Both the position numbers and the translations under genes were made by a program. Positions 5,746 through 10,550 of a stretch of DNA of 10,550 nucleotides are shown piece after piece (within the stretch, counting starts at the first letter, position 1; each line of letters opens with the position of its first letter). The DNA is from an uncultured Collinsella sp. (GTDB lineage Bacteria; Actinomycetota; Coriobacteriia; Coriobacteriales; Coriobacteriaceae). The stretch is taken from contig URHQ01000076.1 in NCBI GenBank assembly GCA_900547655.1, positions 1 to 10,550 on the forward strand, in the 5' to 3' direction. Under the pieces are notes generated by a model. It searched no databases, was not told the DNA's origin, and worked only from the letters and a program-made list of their open reading frames with translations.

Positions 5746-6394
5746 GAGCATCCTCCTGAAACGTCGTGGCATCGTTGTTGTCAGCATCGGCGCCGGCGCT
5801 ATCGCCCTCACCATCGTCATCGCCGACCCAACGAAGCAGGTCGACCGAGGTAATGCCGTAGCGCTTCTCGCGTACAGTCTCAAAGTCTGCCGGATGCGCG
5901 CCCGCATCGGCGGCGGCATGCTCAAACAAGGCGTAAGCGCCAGGTGCAAGTAAACCCTGCTGAGCCAGGTTCTGCAGCAGTTCCTCGACCGGCTCGGCAC
6001 CAAAAGCATAGGGCGGGTCGAGCAGGACCAGATCAAAGGGGCCGCCCGGCACGCGGCCGCGCGAGGCGCTCGCCAGCACGTCACCCGTCACCACGCGCCA
6101 GCGCGCACGATCACGGCAGAGCGACTCGATATTCTTGGTAATGAGCCGCGCGGCGTTGCGATCGATCTCGAACGTCGTGAGCGAGCGGGCACCACGTGAG
6201 AGCATCTCTAACCCTAAGGCACCGGAGCCGCCAAAGGCGTCCAGCACGCGAACCTCGTCCAAATCGAAGTCGAATGCCGACATGACCATAGATGCGCACG
6301 CCTCGCGCACGCGATCGGTCGTGGGGCGGGTGACATCGCGACCACGGGGCTCCTCGATCTTACGACCGCGCCATTCGCCGCCGATGATTCTCAT
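5738..6394 (-). CDS. rsmD: 16S rRNA (guanine966-N2)-methyltransferase RsmD
   Basis: RsmD uses S-adenosylmethionine to methylate G966 (E. coli numbering) of 16S rRNA during small-subunit assembly. It opens with MRIIGGEWRGRKI, typical for the family, followed by TRPTTDRVREA. The SAM-binding motif is VLDAFGGSGALGLE at about 50-63, and the catalytic motif is DLVLLDPPY at 121-129. The methyltransferase fold ends near residue 190. Residues 191-218 form an extra hydrophilic tail in which 11 of 28 residues are Asp or Glu, and this tail gene segment contains the coaD ribosome binding site. The ATG overlaps the recG stop in an ATGA arrangement, with AAGGAGG about 10 nt upstream, so recG, rsmD and coaD are probably translated in a coupled way. 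The 218-residue length slightly exceeds the family's usual ~185-200. Confidence 0.95.
   Translation of the reverse strand: MRIIGGEWRGRKIEEPRGRDVTRPTTDRVREACASMVMSAFDFDLDEVRVLDAFGGSGALGLEMLSRGARSLTTFEIDRNAARLITKNIESLCRDRARWRVVTGDVLASASRGRVPGGPFDLVLLDPPYAFGAEPVEELLQNLAQQGLLAPGAYALFEHAAADAGAHPADFETVREKRYGITSVDLLRWVGDDDGEGDSAGADADNNDATTFQEDAHE
5752..5757 (-). promoter_or_regulatory. Ribosome binding site of coaD inside rsmD
   Basis: A perfect AGGAGG sits 6 nt before the ATG at 5745, within the codons for the last residues of rsmD. It fixes the coaD start and constrains the rsmD tail sequence. Confidence 0.8.
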
Positions 6395-8568
6395 CCTCCG
6401 CTGACCTCCTTAAAGATGTGTCGATACCGCATGGCGACCGCATCGCGCAAGGGACGCGTCGCCACGGAGTCAAGGTTGCAAGCATACCGCAAGAGCTCGA
6501 CCGCGTCCAAATGTGCCCACTCGATCAATTCCTCGTCGGCATCGAGGTCAACAAAGCGCAAGGTCACGCCGCCATGCTGGCGGTAACCCAGGATTTCACC
6601 CTCGTGGCGCAGGCGCAGGTCCATCTGGGCGAGCGTAAAGCCGTCCGAGGTCTTCTCGAGCGACTGGAGGCGATCTTGAGCCGCCGACGCGCCGCCGTTG
6701 CCTTTGGAGTGCGTCATAACCAGGCACGTACCCGACACGCTGCCGCGGCCTACGCGCCCGCGCAGCTGGTGCAAGGCCGCCAAACCAAAGCGCTCGCCAT
6801 TCTCGATAACCATGACGGTGGCGTTGGGCACGTCAACGCCCACCTCGACCACCGTGGTCGAGACGAGCACGTCGATCTCGCCACGCTTAAAGGCATCGAT
6901 AACCCGGTCCTTCTCCCCTGCCGGCATGCGGCCATGAAGACGCTCGATGGTAAGCCCCGGCAATGCCAGACGAAGGCGATCGAGCTCGGTCGCCGTGTCA
7001 TGCAACGGCACAGGCACGGTCACGCGGCCTTCGTCGTCGCGAGCGATGCCGGGTACGTCTTCGAGTTCATCGGCCGAATCGCTCGGCTCCACGAGCGGAC
7101 AGATCACGTAGGCTTGCCGCCCCTTTTCGTGCGCCTCGCGAATGGAGCCATAGACCAGGTCGCGACTCGACTCGGTGAGGACGCGCGTCGTCACGCCGGC
7201 ACCCGGAACGGGACGATGGCGGATGATGCTCGTATCCAGGTCGCCGTACACCGAAAGCGCCAGCGTGCGCGGGATCGGCGTAGCAGTCATGACCAGCAAG
7301 TCGGCACCCGGGCCTTTTGCGCGTAGAGCGTTACGCTGGCCCACGCCAAAGCGGTGCTGCTCGTCGATCACCACAAGCGACAGATACTTGAACGTGACGT
7401 TCTCCGAAAGCACCGCATGGGTACCAAAGAGCACGTCGAGCTCGCCAGACTGGAGGCGAGCATGAATCTGCTCACGCTCGGCCGCCGGCGTGGCGCCCGT
7501 CAGGAGCGCCCAGGTCATACCAGCCTGCGAGAGCAAGGGGCCGGTCTTATCGGCGTATTGACGCGCCAGCACGCCCGTGGGCGCCATAACACACGCCTGG
7601 GTGCCGCTATCGGCCGCAACCGCCAACGCGCAGGCGGCAACGGCGGTCTTACCGGTACCGACATCGCCCAGCAGCAGACGGTTCATCACGCGACCGCCAT
7701 CGCACATGTCATGCAGGATGTCTTGAAATGCAGCCTCCTGCTCATCGCTCAGCGAAAACGGCAGGGCATGTTTAAGCGCAGCCAAATGCTCGCCCGCGTC
7801 ATGCGCATAAGGCACTACGTCGACCATACCGCCATCGTTGCGCAGACGCAGCGCAAGCTGCAAGTAGAGACACTCCTCGTAGGCAAGACGCCGGCGCGCG
7901 ATGTCGCGCTCGGCCGTGCTCGAGGGAAAGTGAATCGAGCGCAGGGCACGGGCATTACTCATGAGCTTGCGCTTTGCGCGCAGCGGCGCGGGAATGGGGT
8001 CGAACGGATTGGATACCACTTCGAGCGCACCGCTCACGATACGGCGCATCCATGCCTGACTCACGCCGTCACTTACGTAGTGAACCGGCAAAATGGTACC
8101 GGCGGCGCGCCCGTCCTCGAGCTTTTCAAAGTGAGGCGAGGCCATCTGCTTAAAGCCGTAGGCAAACTCGACCTTGCCCATCACGGCCAGGCGGTCGCCC
8201 TGCTTAAGCTGTTGGGCAATCCAAGGCTGACGGAAAAAGGCAACCTGCAGCACGCCCGTCTCGTCCACGAGCGAGACCTCAGTCACCTGCATACGCGGAC
8301 GGGGCTGCTTTTGAACAATACGATCGACCGTGGCGATGATGGTGCACACGGTACCGATGGGCGCCATCTCGATGGACCACGAGCGAGTGAAGTCCAGGTA
8401 GCGATGAGGAATATGGAGAAGGAGGTCCCCCACCGTCCGAATTCCCAGACGGCGAAGGGCCTCCTCACGTTTACCCGAAACATATTTGAGTCGCGCGATA
8501 TCCTCATCGAGCGCATTGCTCTGGGCAAAACGCTCCGAGACGCGCGGCACGGAGCACAGCTCGGACAT
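6391..8568 (-). CDS. recG: ATP-dependent DNA helicase RecG
   Basis: RecG is a superfamily 2 DNA translocase that remodels stalled replication forks and branched recombination intermediates. The product is 725 residues. An N-terminal wedge with an OB-like fold spans about 30-160 (LGIRTVGDLLLHIPHRYLD near 41-59). The helicase core follows: Walker A GDVGTGKT at 301-308, motif Ia APTGVLARQ, Walker B IDEQHRFG at 401-408, motif III MTATPIPRT at 427-435, TTVVEVGVDVPNAT at 571-584, and motif VI QLRGRVGRG at 601-609. HEGEILGYRQHG at 655-666 matches the TRG-type hairpin. An acidic insert of about 25 residues lies near 494-520, between strands of the second helicase domain. The start ATG at 8568 is 9 nt after the fakA stop; its ribosome binding site is weak. 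The Walker and RecG-specific motifs are intact. Confidence 0.97.
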   Translation of the reverse strand: MSELCSVPRVSERFAQSNALDEDIARLKYVSGKREEALRRLGIRTVGDLLLHIPHRYLDFTRSWSIEMAPIGTVCTIIATVDRIVQKQPRPRMQVTEVSLVDETGVLQVAFFRQPWIAQQLKQGDRLAVMGKVEFAYGFKQMASPHFEKLEDGRAAGTILPVHYVSDGVSQAWMRRIVSGALEVVSNPFDPIPAPLRAKRKLMSNARALRSIHFPSSTAERDIARRRLAYEECLYLQLALRLRNDGGMVDVVPYAHDAGEHLAALKHALPFSLSDEQEAAFQDILHDMCDGGRVMNRLLLGDVGTGKTAVAACALAVAADSGTQACVMAPTGVLARQYADKTGPLLSQAGMTWALLTGATPAAEREQIHARLQSGELDVLFGTHAVLSENVTFKYLSLVVIDEQHRFGVGQRNALRAKGPGADLLVMTATPIPRTLALSVYGDLDTSIIRHRPVPGAGVTTRVLTESSRDLVYGSIREAHEKGRQAYVICPLVEPSDSADELEDVPGIARDDEGRVTVPVPLHDTATELDRLRLALPGLTIERLHGRMPAGEKDRVIDAFKRGEIDVLVSTTVVEVGVDVPNATVMVIENGERFGLAALHQLRGRVGRGSVSGTCLVMTHSKGNGGASAAQDRLQSLEKTSDGFTLAQMDLRLRHEGEILGYRQHGGVTLRFVDLDADEELIEWAHLDAVELLRYACNLDSVATRPLRDAVAMRYRHIFKEVSGG

Positions 8569-8577
8569 AGGCAGAGC

Positions 8578-10239
8578 CTACTCGATCGAGAAGATCACGG
8601 GATAGAGCGGCTGCTCGCCACGATGGGCGTCGATCTCCAGATCGGGCTGAGCCTCCTCGATGGCATCGACGATCTCCTGGAAGGCCTCATCGGACAGCTC
8701 CTCGCCGGCCAGAATCGTCAGCGCGTCGCCCTCCTCTTCCTCCTGCATACGGTTGATGCAGTCGAGCGTGACCTGCTTCACGTCAGAGCCGACCACGTCG
8801 ATGGAGCCGGCTATGATGCCCATGACGTCACCGGAGTGAATCGGCGAGCCGTCGGAGGCGCTGGAGTCGCGCACGGCACGGGTCACCTCGCCATCGCGGA
8901 CCTCGCTGATGGCGTCGACCATAGCGGCAACGGCATCCTCGAGCTCGGAATCGGGCAGGACCGCGAACAGCGCGGAGAAGGCCTGCGGGACGGTCTTGGT
9001 GGGAACGACGGCGACCTTCTTGTCGGTGCAGGCAGAAGCGGCAGCCTCGGCAGCCATGCGGATGTTGCCGTTATTGGGAAGGATGATGACCGAGGTCGCG
9101 TTGACCTGGTCGACGGCGCCCAGCAGGTCGGCGGTCGAGGGGTTCATGGTTTGGCCACCCGACACGATCACATCGACGCCGAGGGACTTGAGGATGTCAG
9201 CCTCACCAGAGCCAGCCGCAACGGCGACAAAGCCCAGGGCCTTCGCGGGCTCGGCGGCCTTCTCCTGGTCCTCGTGAATCTTTGCGGTACGGTCGTGGGC
9301 CTCCATCTCCATGTTGTGGATAAAGACCTCATAGATCTGACCAAGCTGCAGCATGTGCTCGAGCACCAGGTTGGGGGTGTTGGAGTGCACGTGGATCTTG
9401 TAGTCGGGGTAAGCACCAACGAGCAGCTCGCAGTCGCCCATGGAGCCCAGGAACTTCAGGCACTCGTCCTCGTCAAACGGGGCGTCGGCCTTAAAGAGGA
9501 ACTCGTTGCAGTAGCGGAACTCCGAGCCCTCCCAGTCGTCGTTGGCCTCGATTTCAACGCGATCGAGGGCGGCGTCGCGGGCAGAGCCGGCGGAATCAAA
9601 CGTAGCGGAGAAATCCTCGACAACGGTGCTGCGGCCAAGAGCGGCGGCAACAAAGTTCTCCAAGAAGATGGCAAAGCCAAAGGCGCCGGAGTCGACCACG
9701 CCGTTCTCCTTGAGGACGGGCAGCAGGTCGGGCGTGCGGGCGACGGACTGGTAGGCCTCGACGACGATGGCGTCGAGCGCATCCTCGGCAGAAAACTTCT
9801 TCTTCTCGCACTCATCTGCCTTGGTCGAAACATCACGCAGGACCGTGAGAATCGTGCCCTCGATGGGCTTACGAACAGCCTGGAAGGCGACCTTGACGGC
9901 ACGGCGGAAGGCGAAGGCGATATTGGCGGACGTAATGGGCTCATCGGCAGAGACGAGGCCCTCGGCCACGCCGCGTAGGATCTGCGACGTGATGACACCG
10001 GAGTTGCCGCGGGCGCCCATCAGGGAGCCGTGGGTAATAGCGCCGGCAATGGCCTCCATGTCGGCATCGGCGGGAAGGGCGGAAAGCTCCTTGGTCACCG
10101 AGGCGAGCGTGAGCGACATGTTGGTGCCGGTGTCACCGTCGGGTACGGGGAAGACGTTGAGCTTGTTGATCTCCTCGGCCTTTTCGGAAACGGCAGCCGC
10201 AGCGATCGGAAAACAGGTGCGAATGGTCTTTGCAATCAT
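8578..10239 (-). CDS. fakA: Fatty acid kinase catalytic subunit FakA (DhaL/DAK2 domain protein, YloV family)
   Basis: FakA phosphorylates fatty acids presented by a FakB binding protein, giving acyl-phosphate that PlsY can use or PlsX can convert to acyl-ACP. The 553-residue size fits the family. The N-terminal DhaL-type kinase domain has the Mg-ATP site NVFPVPDGDTGTNM at 28-41, SLMGARGNSGVITSQILRG at 72-90 and KPIEGTILTVLRD further on. The middle holds GDCELLVGAYPDYKIHVHSNTP, and the C-terminal part has SGGQTMNPST and IILPNNGNIRMA, as in YloV proteins. The ATG at 10239 has GGAG about 12 nt upstream, a long spacing, but an in-frame stop (TAG, 10267-10269) limits other choices. It follows an Asp23 gene after 27 nt, the yloU-yloV pairing of Bacillus. 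No FakB gene is in the window, so fatty-acid kinase activity is inferred from family membership. Confidence 0.9.
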   Translation of the reverse strand: MIAKTIRTCFPIAAAAVSEKAEEINKLNVFPVPDGDTGTNMSLTLASVTKELSALPADADMEAIAGAITHGSLMGARGNSGVITSQILRGVAEGLVSADEPITSANIAFAFRRAVKVAFQAVRKPIEGTILTVLRDVSTKADECEKKKFSAEDALDAIVVEAYQSVARTPDLLPVLKENGVVDSGAFGFAIFLENFVAAALGRSTVVEDFSATFDSAGSARDAALDRVEIEANDDWEGSEFRYCNEFLFKADAPFDEDECLKFLGSMGDCELLVGAYPDYKIHVHSNTPNLVLEHMLQLGQIYEVFIHNMEMEAHDRTAKIHEDQEKAAEPAKALGFVAVAAGSGEADILKSLGVDVIVSGGQTMNPSTADLLGAVDQVNATSVIILPNNGNIRMAAEAAASACTDKKVAVVPTKTVPQAFSALFAVLPDSELEDAVAAMVDAISEVRDGEVTRAVRDSSASDGSPIHSGDVMGIIAGSIDVVGSDVKQVTLDCINRMQEEEEGDALTILAGEELSDEAFQEIVDAIEEAQPDLEIDAHRGEQPLYPVIFSIE

Positions 10240-10266
10240 GAGTGGTGAAATCTCCGTATTCGGATG

Positions 10267-10550
10267 CTAGTTCAGACGGCTCTTGAGCGCGTCGATGTGA
10301 ATGCCGATCTTAAGGCTGGCGGGATCGATCTGGGCGATCTCCTGCAGGGTGAAGGCGACGGAGCTCGAAAGATTGTGGCAGACGGACTTCATGTTGACGC
10401 CGTTCTCCAGCACGACGTGAAGGTCGACCGCGAGGCCGTTCTCGTCGGCGGAAACAAGTACGCCCTTGCGGAGGCGCTGGCCGGCAAGCAAGCGCACGCT
10501 CTCGGCGCCCTGGAGCTGTTCGGCCATACCGACGACGCCGTAGCACGTCA
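10267..10550 (-). CDS. Asp23/Gls24 (YloU) family protein, C-terminal part (cut by right window edge)
   Basis: Asp23/YloU proteins are small cytosolic or membrane-associated proteins linked to envelope stress; their molecular role is not well defined. The visible 93 residues include a CYGVVGMAEQL segment typical of the family, followed by RKGVLVSADENGLAVDLHVVLENGVN. They end with a helical stretch through NLSSSVAFTLQEIAQ and a strand KIGIHIDALK. The reading frame continues without a stop to the right edge, so the ATG at 10527 is internal and the true start lies outside. It precedes fakA by 27 nt. In Bacillus and many relatives this gene follows divergent or nearby rpmB, which cannot be seen here. 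Confidence 0.88.
   Translation of the reverse strand, partial: TCYGVVGMAEQLQGAESVRLLAGQRLRKGVLVSADENGLAVDLHVVLENGVNMKSVCHNLSSSVAFTLQEIAQIDPASLKIGIHIDALKSRLN

Noticed and set aside
5746..6084. A longer coaD product starting at 6084
   Set aside because: The extra residues read the rsmD DNA out of frame and lack family similarity. AGGAGG 6 nt before the ATG at 5745 and the standard CoaD length fix the shorter start.
7354..9978. An 874-codon open frame on the plus strand, opposite recG and fakA
   Set aside because: It is the exact complement of two genes with intact family motifs. Long antisense frames arise when third codon positions are G/C-rich. Its translation has no recognisable motif and a repetitive Gly/Leu/Val/Asp composition, and it spans the junction of two genes.
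1..10550. CRISPR arrays, tRNA or rRNA genes, insertion sequences, toxin-antitoxin or defence genes
   Set aside because: No repeat-spacer pattern, cloverleaf, transposase motif or terminal repeats were seen, and coding genes fill nearly all the window.

Overview
The window looks like a chromosomal housekeeping segment from a high-GC Gram-positive bacterium. The likeliest source is a Coriobacteriia member of the Actinomycetota such as a Collinsella or Atopobium relative. The reasons are G/C-rich third codon positions, GTG and TTG starts beside strong AGGAGG-type ribosome binding sites, a SepIVA-like coiled-coil gene next to coaD as in actinobacteria, and a plsX-acpP-rnc-smc order that is otherwise typical of Firmicutes. 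The assignment rests on gene order and protein style only, because no search was possible.

All twelve genes lie on the minus strand, so transcription runs from high to low coordinates. In that order they are: the C-terminal part of an Asp23/YloU protein (10550-10267), a fatty-acid-kinase (FakA/DhaL-type) gene (10239-8578), recG (8568-6391), rsmD (6394-5738), coaD (5745-5248), a SepIVA/DivIVA-like coiled-coil gene (5179-4682), a YceD/DUF177 gene (4682-4128), rpmF (4063-3884), plsX (3796-2777), acpP (2652-2410), rnc (2406-1681) and the N-terminal part of smc (1670 to the left edge). Spacing suggests at least three translationally coupled blocks: fakA-recG-rsmD-coaD, the SepIVA-like gene with DUF177, and acpP-rnc-smc. 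Overlaps or gaps of at most 10 nt join the members of each. No gene-free stretch exceeds 300 bases. The only gaps over 30 nt are 5180-5247, 4064-4127, 3797-3883 and 2653-2776.

The genes cover lipid supply (FakA acyl-phosphate, PlsX, ACP), CoA synthesis (CoaD, which feeds the phosphopantetheine arm of ACP), ribosome and RNA maturation (RpmF, RsmD, RNase III), DNA repair and chromosome organisation (RecG, SMC), and probably septum or envelope assembly (SepIVA-like).

The most informative non-coding DNA lies before the two lipid genes. Upstream of plsX there is a TATACT -10 candidate, two inverted repeats and a strong intrinsic terminator hairpin that ends 4 nt before the plsX ribosome binding site. 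Upstream of acpP there is a TAGAAT -10 candidate followed by a perfect 22-bp palindrome. Both regions contain TACCG...CGGTA arms, so a shared lipid regulator is possible but unproven. At protein level, RNase III carries Asn where a metal-binding Asp is usual, and ACP carries NSL instead of DSL around the phosphopantetheine serine. I saw no mobile element, CRISPR array, tRNA, rRNA or clearly new defence or metabolic system.
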